Part shown: positions 39,250-48,897 of the stretch, piece after piece | How positions within the stretch are numbered: the stretch's first letter is position 1 | How the letters are laid out: each line of letters starts with the position of its first letter | Assembly: GCA_963721115.1 (NCBI GenBank) | Contig: CAVRIA010000011.1 | Location: 1-64,000 of the forward strand | Length of the DNA: 64,000 bases | Source: CAVRIA01 sp963721115 | Lineage (GTDB): Bacteria; Desulfobacterota; Binatia; HRBIN30; CADEER01 | Direction of reading: 5' to 3' | Translations under genes and position numbers: made by a program | Notes under the pieces: generated by a model | Database searches by the model: none | What the model was told of the DNA's origin: nothing | The model's input: the letters and a program-made list of their open reading frames with translations, nothing else

Positions 39250-40029
39250 ATGGACTATCTCGAGGTCGAGGAGGCAATCGAACGCCCGGGGCTGCGGCTG
39301 GTGTTGACGGCCGGCGTTCCGGGGCCGTGGGGAGAGTCCGCCAAGTACATCCTGCGCGTGAAGAACATTCCCTACGCGCCGGTCCGACAGCTCGGCGGGC
39401 TGCCGAACGAGGCGCTGCAGCGCTGGACGGGCATGGACAACGCGCCCATCGCTGTCCACGAGAAGGAGCGCCCGCGCGCCGGCTGGGCGGAGATCCTGCT
39501 GCTCGCCGAGCGGCTGGCGCCTGAGCCGAGCCTGGTGCCGGCCGCCGCGCGCGAGCGGGCGGTGCTGTTCGGCCTGGCGCACGAGATCTGCGGTGAGCAG
39601 GGCCTCGGCTGGACGCGCCGGCTGACCATGGTGCACGACATGTTGAGCGTCGATCCGCCGCTGCCCGAGCCCATCCGGCAGATCGCCGCGACGTTGGGAC
39701 GCAAGTACGGCTACTCGCCCGAGGCGGCCGCCGGCGCGAACGATCGCGTCGCTGCGATCCTCGCCATGCTCGCCGCGCAGCTGCGCGAGCAGAGAGCGCG
39801 CGGCAACCGCTACTTCCTCGGCGAGCGGCTGTCCGCCCTCGACCTGTACTGGGCGGCTTTTGCCAATCTGGTCGATCCGCTGCCGCAGGAGATCTGCCGG
39901 CTGTCTGGGGCGCTGCGCCGCGCCTATACGCTTCGCGACGCGAGGGCGAAGGCGGCGCTCGATCCGGTGCTGCTCGAGCACCGCGAGCTCGTCTTCCGCC
40001 AGCACCTGGACCTGCCGCTCGACTTCTGA
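39250..40029 (+). CDS. Glutathione S-transferase-like protein
   Basis: 259 residues, cytoplasmic. The N-terminal thioredoxin-like domain is seen in LRLVLTAGVPGPWGESAKYI and VKNIPYAPVRQLGGLPNEAL, followed by APIAVHEKERPRAGWAEILL in the substrate/GSH-contact area. The C-terminal helical domain has RYFLGERLSALDLYWAAFAN, where the ALDLY part matches the conserved GST N-capping box. The protein lacks the usual catalytic Ser/Cys context (SxY), so the activity is not certain. The carotenoid oxygenase gene starts 47 bases downstream and the two probably form an operon. Confidence 0.8.
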   Translation: MDYLEVEEAIERPGLRLVLTAGVPGPWGESAKYILRVKNIPYAPVRQLGGLPNEALQRWTGMDNAPIAVHEKERPRAGWAEILLLAERLAPEPSLVPAAARERAVLFGLAHEICGEQGLGWTRRLTMVHDMLSVDPPLPEPIRQIAATLGRKYGYSPEAAAGANDRVAAILAMLAAQLREQRARGNRYFLGERLSALDLYWAAFANLVDPLPQEICRLSGALRRAYTLRDARAKAALDPVLLEHRELVFRQHLDLPLDF

Positions 40030-40075
40030 CCAGAGTGAGGCAGGACCAATTGAGCTGAGCAACGGAGGGAACCGG

Positions 40076-41735
40076 ATGGCGCAGTCGCGCACCTTCGAGA
40101 TGTCGCTGCTCGAGGGCGAGTGGCCGGCGGAAATCCGCGGCCATCACTGGATCAACGGGCCGGGCAAGAGATTGCCCTGGCAGAAGCACTCGATCTTCGC
40201 GCCCGGCGTGCTGCAGCGCCTCGACCTGCAGCCCAAGGCCGACGGGCGCCTGTCGTGGCACTGGCGCGAGAGCCACGCGTACGACGTCGAGGCGGCGCTC
40301 GCCCATCTCGAGGTCTTCGAGGATCCGCGCGCCTTTCACGTCCTCGGCGGGCCGCTGCTCACCGGCGTGAACAACTCCTTCTTCCTCATCGACGACCGCG
40401 TCTTCCTGACCGCCGACTTCAACCGCCCCTGGGAGATCGACCCGGAGTCCATGCAGCTGAGAACCCCGGTCGGCGCCGTCGTCGAGTGGGGCGGCAGCGC
40501 TCGGCTGTCGATGCTGTCGCCCTCGGTGCCGACGACGGCGCATCCCTTCTACGACCGGCGCGAGGGGATCCTCTACGACTACACGTCGAAGCCCGCGCCG
40601 GCGAACGGCACCTCGCTGTCGCGCTTCCAGCACCAGCTCTTCGTGGCCACCTGGGACGGCCGCGGCTCGGTGCGCCGCTGGGAGGTGCCCGGGGCCGGTC
40701 TGTCGCAGTACGTCCACGAGATCGCCGGCACCCGCAACTTCATCCTGCTGCTCGAGTCCTCCTCCTTCCAGATCGAGACCGGCATCGCCTGGTTCGGGCT
40801 GCCGAAGCTGGAGCCGCACCTGCCGGTCTCCAACCTCTACGTCGTCCGCAAGAGCGATCTCGTCGAGGCGAACCGCGTGCGCGGCGTACCGTTCCGCAAG
40901 ATCGAGGTACCGGTCGAGGCGTTTCACGTTCTCGCCGACTACGAGGACGACGGGCAGTGCGTCGACCTGTGGCTGGCGCACGGCAACGGCCTCGACTTCC
41001 TCGTCACCAACGGCCCGGCGGACGTGCACTGGAAGACCGGTAAGCCGTTCGAGCGCTGGCAGCTCGACCGCTTCATCCACGCCGACTACGCGCCGATCGG
41101 ACGCTACCGGGTCGACGTCGACCGCGAGCGGGTCGTCGAGAGCCATCGGGTCATCGACTACGACCGCTGGTGGGGGGCGGGCGTGTGGAGCTGGGACCCG
41201 CGGCCGGCGAACCCGAAGGAGAGCCCACTCTACGTCAGCTGGCTCGGTTACGACTCCGATCTGGTCAGCCGCCGGCTGATGGACCTCTACGGCGACCGCC
41301 CGCACCGCATCCTGCCGCCGCAGCTCCGTTCCGGACGGCAGGCACCCGCCGGCGCTCACCGCCGTCGACTGGGAGAGCGGCGACGTCGTGCAGGAGTACC
41401 GCTATCCCGACGGCACCACGACGATCGCCAACCAGTTCATCCCCCGCCCCGGCGGCGAGGGCGGCTGGGTGGGGGTGTACCTCGTCTCCCCCAAACGCGA
41501 CGTGCAGTACTGGCTCTTCGATGCGGAGCGCATCGCCGCCGGCCCGGTCGCCCGCCTCGGCTGCCCGGAGCTGCGCCCGGAGCGAACGATCCACCACACC
41601 TGGACCGCCGAAGCGCCGGCGCGCACGTCGTCCTACCGCGTCTCCATCGCCGACGACCTCGGCGCCGACTGGCGTCACCTGCCCGAGCCGTTCCGCAAGG
41701 TCGTGGAGACGGGAATCAGAAGGGCAGGGGGTTAG
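40076..41735 (+). CDS. Carotenoid oxygenase family protein (one frame change)
   Basis: Non-heme iron dioxygenase of the carotenoid/retinal cleavage (RPE65/NinaB) family, about 553 residues when read across a one-base change near 41335. ATG 40076 has GGAGGG upstream. Seven-bladed propeller strands are visible, such as LLTGVNNSFFLIDDRVFLTA. Candidate iron-ligand histidines lie in SVPTTAHPFYDRREG, YVHEIAGTRNFILL, VEAFHVLADYEDDGQC and, after the change, RTIHHTWTAEAPA. The end WVGVYLVSPKRDVQYWLFDA is also typical. It cleaves a C=C bond in a carotenoid or stilbene-like compound. The GST-like gene precedes it closely; a MITE copy follows 21 bases after the stop. Confidence 0.87.
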
Positions 41736-41756
41736 GCTGTTGGCTGTTGGGGGCTA

Positions 41757-41882
41757 GCCCGTTGAAAAACCCCACCCCATGCTTCCACAAGCTCAGCATG
41801 AGCGGATCCCCTCCTTGATTCACAACGACTTTTTCCGCTCGTCCTGAGCTTGTCGAAGGGCGTCCGGGCCTTTTCAACGGGC
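41757..41882. repeat. 126-bp MITE-like element, copy C
   Basis: Begins GCCCGTTGAAAAA and ends with its complement at 41882. Internally it is the reverse complement of copy A (4681-4806) with only about six differences, so the two copies are recent and in opposite orientation. It lies directly behind the carotenoid oxygenase gene. Confidence 0.85.
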
Positions 41883-41898
41883 AGGGAAAGGAGGCGTA

Positions 41899-41942
41899 CC
41901 CCTAACACCGTAACCCCGTAACACCGTAACCCCATAACCCCC
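41899..41942. repeat. 8-bp imperfect tandem array
   Basis: Exact 8-base rhythm: CCCCTAAC, ACCGTAAC, CCCGTAAC, ACCGTAAC, CCCATAAC, CCCC. It lies between MITE copy C and the histidine-kinase gene. Confidence 0.75.
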
Positions 41943-41990
41943 TGTCCCGCGGTAGCGCGGGGCGTGGAGATCCGCTATGGCGATTCGCGC

Positions 41991-44364
41991 ATGTCTACAG
42001 CCTCTCGGCGTAGCGTCAGGGCAGCGGCGGCGCCGGCGCCAGTCACGGACGCCTTCGATCCGACGCGCAATCCGGCCCTGCTGAGCGCTCTCTTCGAGTA
42101 CGCGCCGGGGCTGTGCTGGACGGTCGACCGGGAGCTCCTGTGCCGTTTCGTTTCGCGGCAGGCGCCGGCGGACTTCGGCATCGAGGCGGGAAGGTCGATC
42201 GTCTCGGAGCGCCACCTAGCACCGCACCAATCCGGGCTCGCCGGAGGGCGAGAAGTCTACGAGGTCCGCTGCGACGCACAGGTCTTTCGCTGCCAGCTCG
42301 AGCCCCTGCGCGACGAGGACGGCTCGATCACTGGTGTGTTCGGAATCGCGCTGGAGATCACCGAGCAGCGCGTGGCCGCGGCGACCCTGGCCCTGCAGCA
42401 GGACGTGTTCCAGGCGGTTCTCGAGCAGGCGGCCGACGGCGTCGCCATCGTCGACGCCGCCGGGCGAGTCGTGTTCCTGAACGCCGGGGCGCGGCGGCTC
42501 ACCGACACGGAAGCTCTGGGGACGGCGCTGACCGAGGGCGCACCCGTCTGGGGGGAGTGGCACCGGAGCGACGGATCGCTGATGCAAATCGAGGATTGGC
42601 CCTTCACCAGGGCGCTGGGCGGGGAGGTGACCGTCGGCAGGCACATCTACAAGCAGCTCCGCGACGGCGGGCGCCGTCACGTCCTCCTCTCCACGGTGCC
42701 GCTGCGCGATTCGAGCGGAGACATCGCCGGGGCGGTGGCGACGGTCGTCGACATCACCTCGCAGAAGGAGGTCGAGGAGCAGGTGCGGCAGCTCAACGAC
42801 GAGCTCGAGAAGCGCGTGCGGGCGCGCACGGCCGAGCTCGACACCACGCGCGTCGTGCTCGATCGAGAGGCCGCCGAGCGCCGCAAGGCGGTGGAGTCGC
42901 TCGCGCGGAGCCGCCAGCAGCTGCTCGACATCGTCAACAACTCGACCGCGGTGATCTACCTGAAGGACACCGCCGGCCATTATCTCCTCGTCAACCGGCG
43001 CTATGAGCGGCTGTTCAAGGTCAGCAACGAAGAGATCGTCGGCAAGACCGACTACGACTACTTCCCGCCCGAAGTCGCCGCTTCCCTGCGAGCCAACGAC
43101 GCGCGCGTGGTGGCGGAGGAGCGCTCCATCGATTTCGAGGAGATCGTTCCCGAGGACGACGGCGACCACGTCTTCGTCTCGGTCAAGTTCCCCCTGCGCG
43201 ACGCCGCCGGCGCGATCTACGGCGTCTGCGGGATCTCGACCGACATCAGCGCCCGCAAGCGGATGGAGGCAGAATCTGCGGCGCTCGGAGGCCGCCCTCT
43301 CGGCGGTCATCGAGAGCAGCACCGACTCCATCTGGTCGGTCGGTCGCGACTACCACGTCACGGCGCTGAACGCCGTCGCCGCTTCCCTGCTTCGCTCGCT
43401 GGTGAGGATCGAGCCCCGGCTCGGTGAGCGGGCGGGCGACATCGTCCCCCGGTCGACTGCGCGGCGCTGGGCGGGGCTTCTCGACCGCTCCCTGGCGGGC
43501 GAGCGCTTGGTGGGCGAGGAGTCGGTGGTCATCGACGGCGCTATCCGCCACTTCCTCATTTCATTGAATCCGACTCTGCAGGACGGACGCGTCATCGGCG
43601 TCACCATCTTCGGCAAGGACGTGACCGAGCTGAAGCACGCCGAGGAGCAGGCCCGCCAGCATCAGGCCGAGCTGGCGCACGTCCTGCGCGTGCACACGAT
43701 CGGCGAGATGGCCGCCAGCCTGGCGCACGAGATCAATCAGCCGCTCGGCGCCATCGCCAACTACGCCCAGGGCTGCCGGAACTACCTCCTGTCGGGAAAC
43801 GGATCCTCGGAGGAGTTCCTGGACGTCATCGAGCAGATCGCGGCAGAGGCGCTGCGCGCCGGCGAGATCACGCGGCGCGTACGAGAGCTCCTGCGCAAGG
43901 AGACCGGGGAGCGCGAGCAGGCCGAATTGAACCAGATCGTTCGCAAGGCCCTGCACATCGTCGAGCCCGGCGCGCGCCGGGACGGCGTGATCCTGCGCTT
44001 CGAAGCGGCCGACGAGCTGCCGCCGCTGCGGGTCGACGTCATTCAGATCGAGCAGGTACTGATCAACCTGCTGCTCAACGGCATCGAGTCGATCGACCGC
44101 ACGCGGGACGTACGCGAGGTCGTCGTCCGCACGTACGTCGCGCCCGGGGAGGTCGAGGTGTCCGTGTGCGACACGGGAGTCGGCCTCGACGGGTCGGTCG
44201 AGAAGGGCCTCTTCGAGCCGTTCTTCACGACCAAGGCGAGCGGGCTGGGCATGGGGCTGGCGATCAGCCGCTCGATCGTTCAGGCGCACGGCGGCCGCCT
44301 CTGGGCCGAGCCGCTGCCGGGGGGTGGCGCCTGCTTTCGCTTCACCCTACCCGTCGAGCAGTAG
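41991..44364 (+). CDS. PAS-domain sensor histidine kinase (one frame change)
   Basis: Soluble two-component sensor, about 790 residues across a one-base change near 43270. GTG 41964 is an alternative start. Four PAS domains follow each other: about residues 25-130 (FEYAPGLCWTVDRELLCRFV), 135-255 (ADGVAIVDAAGRVVFLNAGA), 300-425 (YLKDTAGHYLLVNRRYERLF) and, after the change, 430-555 (STDSIWSVGRDYHVTALNAV). A coiled-coil linker (EEQVRQLNDELEKRVRARTA) sits after the second. The dimer/phospho-His box is MAASLAHEINQPLGAIANYA and the ATPase shows NLLLNGIESIDRT, VCDTGVGLDG and GLGMGLAISRSIVQAHGG. No membrane segment, so it senses an internal signal (redox, ligand). No response regulator is adjacent. 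Confidence 0.87.
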
Positions 44365-44370
44365 ATCCGA

Positions 44371-45255
44371 TCAGCTCGCCGTCTGCATTCCGCAGTCGGG
44401 CGAGCGGCGCTCGCGCAGCTGGCGCGAGGTGAGCGTCGTGCCGTCGGGGCTCCAGCCGGGAGGCTCGACCAGGTAGGCGAGCCGGGTGCGCAGCGGATTC
44501 GGCCGCAGGGCGTCGCGCAGCATGGCGGCCCACTCGTGGAAGGCGATCCGCACCGGGTTGTAGGTGTCGATGTTCTTGGTCAGCCCGTAGCGGACGCGCG
44601 CCCTCTCCGGCTCGAAAGTGCCGAAGATCTTGTCCCAGACGATGAACATGCCGGCGTGGTTGCGGTCGAGGTACTCGACGTTGTTGCCGTGGTGGACGCG
44701 GTGGTGCGACGGCGTGTTGAGGATCCACTCGAGCGGACCCAGCCGATCGATCGCCTCGGTGTGGATCCAGAACTGGTAGATCGTGTTGATCGCGATTGCG
44801 GCCAGCACCATCTCCGGCTGAAAGCCGAGCAGGACGAGCGGCCACCAGAACAGCAGGCTGGTGAACGGCGTCGTCCACGACTGCCGCAGCGCCGTCGAGA
44901 AGTTGTAGCGCTGGCTCGAGTGGTGGTTCTCGTGCGCGGCCCACAGGAAGCGAACCTCGTGGTGCAGGCGATGGAACCAGTAGTAGACGAGGTCGGCGAG
45001 GATCAGGAGCAGCGCCCACACCCACCACGATCCGTCGAGGTGCAAGAGCGCGAACGGCACCAGGGCGGTGAGCAGGGCCAGGTGCACGCCCTTCATGAAG
45101 AGGTCGATCAGGACGTTGCCGACTCCCATCGACAGGCTGGCGATCGTGTCCTTCCTCTCGTAGCCGCGCAGGTGCTGCGAGCCGGCGATGACGCCTTCGA
45201 CGATCAGCAGCGCGAAGAAGGCGGGGATGGCGTAGAGCGTGAGATCGAGGGTCAC
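44371..45255 (-). CDS. Sterol desaturase/fatty acid hydroxylase family protein
   Basis: Integral-membrane diiron oxygenase, 294 residues. I chose GTG 45255 because GGGAGG lies 5 bases upstream and it overlaps the TetR stop. Hydrophobic segments surround the histidine boxes: YYWFHRLHHEVRFLWAAHEN, HENHHSSQRYNFSTALRQ and WILNTPSHHRVHHGNNVEYL, the eight-His diiron ligand set of the family. It hydroxylates or desaturates a lipid, possibly a sterol, hopanoid or carotenoid. It is co-transcribed with and controlled by the overlapping upstream TetR gene; inducer unknown. Nothing close by identifies the lipid. Confidence 0.9.
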   Translation of the reverse strand: MTLDLTLYAIPAFFALLIVEGVIAGSQHLRGYERKDTIASLSMGVGNVLIDLFMKGVHLALLTALVPFALLHLDGSWWVWALLLILADLVYYWFHRLHHEVRFLWAAHENHHSSQRYNFSTALRQSWTTPFTSLLFWWPLVLLGFQPEMVLAAIAINTIYQFWIHTEAIDRLGPLEWILNTPSHHRVHHGNNVEYLDRNHAGMFIVWDKIFGTFEPERARVRYGLTKNIDTYNPVRIAFHEWAAMLRDALRPNPLRTRLAYLVEPPGWSPDGTTLTSRQLRERRSPDCGMQTAS

Positions 45256-45899
45256 CGGACCTCCCGTTTTCGGTTCGCGAGCGGACCGAGAGCCCGCGCC
45301 GCGATCTCGTACAGAGACTCGAGCCGGCGCGCCTCTTCCGTTCCGTCGCCGAAGAGGAAGCGCGACACGGCCATGCCCTGCATGGTGTCGAGGACCAGCG
45401 CCAGGGTGGTGTCCAGCGCCGCGGGGTCTCCCGCCAGCTCCGGAAAGTAGGCGCGGGCGAGGCGAAAAACGTTGCGCTGGTGGCGATCGGCGATCGGCCG
45501 GATCTGGTCGTGCAGCTCGGCGTCGGTGCGCGCCGCCGTGTAGAGCTCGAGCACGGCCGCGTAACGTGGCCTCGTGTACATCGACCAGAGCAGATCGATC
45601 GCCGCGCGCAGCCGATCGACGCGCGGAGGCAGGCCCGCGAAGCCGTCCTGATACTCCTCCGTCAGCCCGGCAAAGAGGCGCTGCACGGCCGCGGCGACCA
45701 ACATGGCACGAGTGGGGAAGTGGTGCAGCTGCGCACCGCGCGATACGCCGGCGCGCTCGGCCACCACCGTCGTCGTCGTACCCGCGTACCCGAGCTCGAC
45801 GAGGCAATCGAGCGCCGCGTCGAGGAGCAGCGCGCGGGTCGTCGCGCTGCGCTCGGCCTGCGTGCGCCGGGAGGGCTTTTCCGCCAGAGCCAGAGACAT
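45252..45899 (-). CDS. TetR-family transcriptional regulator
   Basis: 215 residues from ATG 45899; a longer frame from 45929 would run into the operator. The N-terminal helix-turn-helix is RALLLDAALDCLVELGYAGT then TTTVVAERAGVSRGAQLHHF, with PTRAMLVAAAVQRLF. The C-terminal ligand domain is all-helical (LWSMYTRPRYAAVLELYTAA). Its stop overlaps the GTG start of the hydroxylase gene by two bases (TGA at 45252-45254, GTG at 45253-45255), so translation is coupled. It probably represses the pair from the palindrome just upstream and releases on binding a lipid-like ligand. Confidence 0.92.
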   Translation of the reverse strand: MSLALAEKPSRRTQAERSATTRALLLDAALDCLVELGYAGTTTTVVAERAGVSRGAQLHHFPTRAMLVAAAVQRLFAGLTEEYQDGFAGLPPRVDRLRAAIDLLWSMYTRPRYAAVLELYTAARTDAELHDQIRPIADRHQRNVFRLARAYFPELAGDPAALDTTLALVLDTMQGMAVSRFLFGDGTEEARRLESLYEIAARALGPLANRKREVR

Positions 45900-45923
45900 G
45901 AAGTCAGGCTTGTAGCGGTTCGT

Positions 45924-45949
45924 AAACAAACAGTCAAGCCTGATTGTTT
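45924..45949. promoter_or_regulatory. Operator palindrome for the TetR/hydroxylase operon
   Basis: Inverted repeat AAACAAACAG (45924-45933) and CTGATTGTTT (45940-45949), nine of ten pairs matching, 6-base spacer TCAAGC. It starts 25 bases before the TetR ATG in an AT-rich patch of otherwise GC-rich DNA, the classical place and size of a TetR autoregulatory site. Confidence 0.75.
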
Positions 45950-46132
45950 ATCCGGCAGAGGCGAAGCAAAGAAGAGGCAACGGCTGAACTCATAGCGAGA
46001 GAAGGCCTCGTGCAAAGCTCCACGTGGCTTCCCTTTGGCGGCGAGCTCTGTGGCTGTCGAGGCGGCCTACTTCTGCCCCTTATCGGGCAAATTTATTGAA
46101 TATTGCGCTCGGGTATGGTTTCTGGTCCTCTC

Positions 46133-46411
46133 ATGGACCCTTCGCCTGTTCCTGTCTTCGACGAGTTGTACGACCACCTGGAGCGAACGACCCGTTTGCG
46201 GCGCGAGGAGGCGGAGCGGGTGGTGGCAGAGATCTTCGAGTACTTCTCCGAATCGACGGAGCAGTTCGTGCGGCGCCGCCACGCCGAGCTGCAGAGCGAG
46301 TCGCGCCGCAACGAGGAGATCTTCCGTCTCATCGCGGCGGAGATGAGCGGCCGCCGCTTCACGGCGCCGCCGCTCACCGAGCGCCAGATCCGCCGCCTGG
46401 TCTATGGGTGA
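46133..46411 (+). CDS. Small protein of unknown function upstream of glmS
   Basis: Not recognised by family. 92 residues from ATG 46133; ATG 46103 is an alternative start. It is almost wholly helical and charged: VFDELYDHLERTTRLRREEA, VVAEIFEYFSESTEQFVRRR, HAELQSESRRNEEIFRLIAA and a conserved-looking end LTERQIRRLVYG. The last part looks like a short helix-turn-helix or docking peptide. It is separated from glmS by an 8-bp repeat array of 134 bases. I cannot give a function; a regulatory or DNA-binding role is possible. Confidence 0.6.
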   Translation: MDPSPVPVFDELYDHLERTTRLRREEAERVVAEIFEYFSESTEQFVRRRHAELQSESRRNEEIFRLIAAEMSGRRFTAPPLTERQIRRLVYG

Positions 46412-46545
46412 GCCGGTGGGCCAGTGCGCCGGTGCGCCGGTGGCCGGTAGCTTGGCGCGCCGGGTGCGGCGCTTTTGGCATACCGGCTCACCGGCATACC
46501 GGCTCGCTCGCACGCCGGCGTACCGGCTCACCCGCCCACCAACTT
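46412..46545. repeat. 8-bp imperfect tandem array, two complementary halves
   Basis: The left part has units GTGAGCCG, GTGGGCCA, GTGCGCCG, GTGCGCCG; the right part GCATACCG, GCTCACCG, GCATACCG, GCACGCCG, GCGTACCG, GCTCACCC. It is the same unit family as at 27362-27519. It starts directly at the stop of the small gene and runs to the glmS ribosome site. Confidence 0.72.
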
Positions 46546-46557
46546 CGGAGGTAACCA

Positions 46558-48378
46558 ATGTGTGGAATTGTCGGCTATGTCGGTAAGCAGAACGCCCTGC
46601 CGATCCTGATCGCGGGAATGCACCGGCTGGAGTATCGGGGCTACGACTCGGCGGGCGTGGCGGTCGTGGGGCGCAGTGGCCTGCGCGTGCACAAGGCGGC
46701 GGGCAAGGTACGGCAGTTCGAGTCGACCCTGCCCAAGCGCCTGGCCGGCGGGGTCGGGATCGCGCACACGCGCTGGGCGACGCACGGCGAGCCGAACGAC
46801 GTCAACGCGCACCCGCACGTCGACTGCTCGGGAAAGATCGCGGTCGTGCACAACGGAATCATCGAGAACGCCTCCGTCCTGCGCCAGGAGCTGGAGGCGA
46901 AGGGGCACGTCTTCGTCTCCGACACCGACACGGAGGTACTGGCGCACCTCATCGAAGCGGCGGGCGGCGATCTCGACCAGGCGGTTCGACAGGCGCTGTC
47001 GGCGGTGGAAGGGACGTACGGCATCGCGGTGGTGTCGTCGCGTTCTCCCGACCGCGTCATCGTGGCACGCAACGGCAGCCCGGTCGTGATCGGGCTCGGC
47101 GACCGGGAGATGTTCGTCGCCTCCGACGTCGCGGCGCTGGTCCGCCACACGCAGCAGGTGGTGTACCTAGACGACCGCGAGGTCGCGGTGGTGGAAGCCG
47201 GCGGCTTCCGTACCACCACGCTGGACGACCGCCCGACCAACAAGAGCCCGTCGACGGTGTCGTGGGGGCACGACGCGTATGAGCGCGGCCCCTATCCGCA
47301 CTTCATGCTGAAGGAGATCATGGAGCAGCCCGAGGCGTGCGAGCGCACGCTGAAGGGACGGCTCGACACGCAGTTCCAGACCGCGCGCCTGGGTGGCTTG
47401 AACCTCACGCCCCGCGACCTGCTCGACATCCGCCGCGTCAAGATCCTCGGCTGCGGCTCGGCCTACTACGCGGGCATCTCGGGCGCCCACCTGATCGAGA
47501 CGCTCACGCGCATTCCCGCCGATGCCGAGCCGGCCTCGGAGTTCCGCTATCGCAATCCGGTGATCGAGAAGGAGACGCTCTACGTCGCAGTGAGCCAGTC
47601 GGGCGAGACGGCGGACACCCTGGCCGCGGTGCAGGAGGTGCGCCGCAAGGGCGGGCGCGTGCTCGGGGTGGTCAACGTGGTCGGCAGCAGCATCGCGCGC
47701 GAGTGCGACGGCGGGGTCTACATCCATGCCGGGCCCGAGATCTCGGTGATGTCGACCAAGACCTTCACCTGCACGCTGATCACTTTCGCCCTCCTGGCGC
47801 TTCACTTGGGACGTATCCGCGACCTGTCGCCGGCGGCGGGGAAGCGCCTCATCGACGGGCTGCAGAAGCTCCCCGACCACATCCGCGAGATCCTGCGCGG
47901 CGACGCGGCCATCCGCGACGTGGCGCGTAAGTACGCGCACTGCGCCAGCGCCTTCTTCATCGGCCGCGCCAACGGTTACCCGGTGGCGCTGGAGGGGGCG
48001 CAGAAGCTCAAGGAGGTCTCCTACCTTCACGCCGAGGCCTACCCGGCCTCCGAGCTGAAGCACGGACCGCTCGCTCTCATCTGCCCGGAGACGCCGACCG
48101 TGGCGGTGCTGCCGCGCGACTACCTGTACGAGAAGTCGCTGTCATCCGTGCAAGAGATCCGCGCCCGACGCGGCCCGGTCATCGCCGTGACCCACCCCGG
48201 TGACGAAGGGTTGGCGACGATGGTCGACGACGTCCTGCTGGTGCCGCCGTCGGAGGGCGTGCTCGACCCGATCCTGCTGACCATCCCGCTGCAGCTGTTC
48301 GCCTACCACTGCGCGGTCGAGCTCGGGCGCGACATCGACCAGCCGCGCAACCTGGCAAAGAGCGTGACCGTCGAGTGA
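46558..48378 (+). CDS. glmS: Glutamine-fructose-6-phosphate aminotransferase (isomerising)
   Basis: First step of amino sugar synthesis for peptidoglycan and LPS: fructose-6-P plus glutamine to glucosamine-6-P. 606 residues, full length, no frame change. The N-terminal glutamine amidotransferase has the catalytic Cys2 in MCGIVGYVGKQNALPI, then GIAHTRWATHGEPNDVNAHP and VVHNGIIENASVL. Two SIS sugar-isomerase domains follow: ILGCGSAYYAGISGAHLIE with AVSQSGETADTLAAVQEVRR, and SAFFIGRANGYPVALEGAQK. The C-terminus ends with DQPRNLAKSVTVE, the usual GlmS tail. A GGAGG site precedes ATG 46558. No glmS ribozyme is seen upstream. A palindrome directly after the stop ends the transcript. Confidence 0.97.
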   Translation: MCGIVGYVGKQNALPILIAGMHRLEYRGYDSAGVAVVGRSGLRVHKAAGKVRQFESTLPKRLAGGVGIAHTRWATHGEPNDVNAHPHVDCSGKIAVVHNGIIENASVLRQELEAKGHVFVSDTDTEVLAHLIEAAGGDLDQAVRQALSAVEGTYGIAVVSSRSPDRVIVARNGSPVVIGLGDREMFVASDVAALVRHTQQVVYLDDREVAVVEAGGFRTTTLDDRPTNKSPSTVSWGHDAYERGPYPHFMLKEIMEQPEACERTLKGRLDTQFQTARLGGLNLTPRDLLDIRRVKILGCGSAYYAGISGAHLIETLTRIPADAEPASEFRYRNPVIEKETLYVAVSQSGETADTLAAVQEVRRKGGRVLGVVNVVGSSIARECDGGVYIHAGPEISVMSTKTFTCTLITFALLALHLGRIRDLSPAAGKRLIDGLQKLPDHIREILRGDAAIRDVARKYAHCASAFFIGRANGYPVALEGAQKLKEVSYLHAEAYPASELKHGPLALICPETPTVAVLPRDYLYEKSLSSVQEIRARRGPVIAVTHPGDEGLATMVDDVLLVPPSEGVLDPILLTIPLQLFAYHCAVELGRDIDQPRNLAKSVTVE

Positions 48379-48399
48379 GAGGCGCGCGCCTCTCACTCG
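48372..48399. terminator. Palindrome at the glmS stop codon
   Basis: A 28-base perfect palindrome spans the glmS stop codon (48376-48378). Its left half reads CGAGTGAGAGGCGC and its right half is the complement. It could form a strong hairpin in the mRNA end, but no T-run follows. Confidence 0.6.
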
Positions 48400-48428
48400 G
48401 TGACGAGACAGACAACGGTGGAGACAAA

Positions 48429-48890
48429 GAGCCCCACCGCCTCCCCTTTGATCACAAGGAACCGGTTGGTTCTGTGCGGGGCTTGCGCCCCTGCGGCCCC
48501 TCCGGGGAGGGAACCGCTCAGACGCCGCGGTTCCCTCCCCGCACCCCTCTCTCCGGTGGCTCCGCTCGGCTGATGGGCTTTTCAAGCCGGGTTCGCCGGC
48601 GCGCCACTCGTCGGCGCCTTCTCTGCTGGCCTCTTCGAGTCCGCCCGCGATCCGTGGCCGCGTCGGCAGTCGATCGTGCTACGGGCATCCCGCCTGCACG
48701 GGAGCCGGGTTGGAGGGGGAGAGCGGTCCGATGGACCGCTATGCAGGCCGAGGCCTACGCCACACGGGATCCCTCCCCGCGCCCCTCTCTCCGGTGGCTT
48801 CGCTCCGAGGCGAATGTGCTTCCCCTTGAGCACCGCGCCACTCTCGGCCGATCTCGCTCCCACGCCTCTTCGCGCAATGACGACGACTCT
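48429..48890. repeat. Mosaic hairpin-rich repeat, copy 4
   Basis: Runs in the opposite direction to copy 2: the perfect 14-bp hairpin (48504-48540), the TTCAAGCCGGGTTCGCCGG module (48580), the GCGTCGGCAG part (48660), the AGCGGTCCGATGGACCGCT hairpin (48722-48740) and the CGAGGCGAATGTGCTTCCCC end (48807). The order is close to the inverse of copy 2, although the ends differ. No protein-like frame. Confidence 0.8.
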
Positions 48891-48897
48891 TCGGTTC

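Noticed and set aside
38819..41359. An 846-residue open frame on the minus strand
   Set aside because: It is antisense to the GST and carotenoid oxygenase genes, with the Ala/Arg/Pro-rich composition of high-GC shadows and no domains; its C-terminal part lies in repeats.
46412..46557. glmS ribozyme upstream of glmS
   Set aside because: The leader is filled by octamer repeats; no conserved ribozyme core is seen, and the class is mainly Firmicutes.
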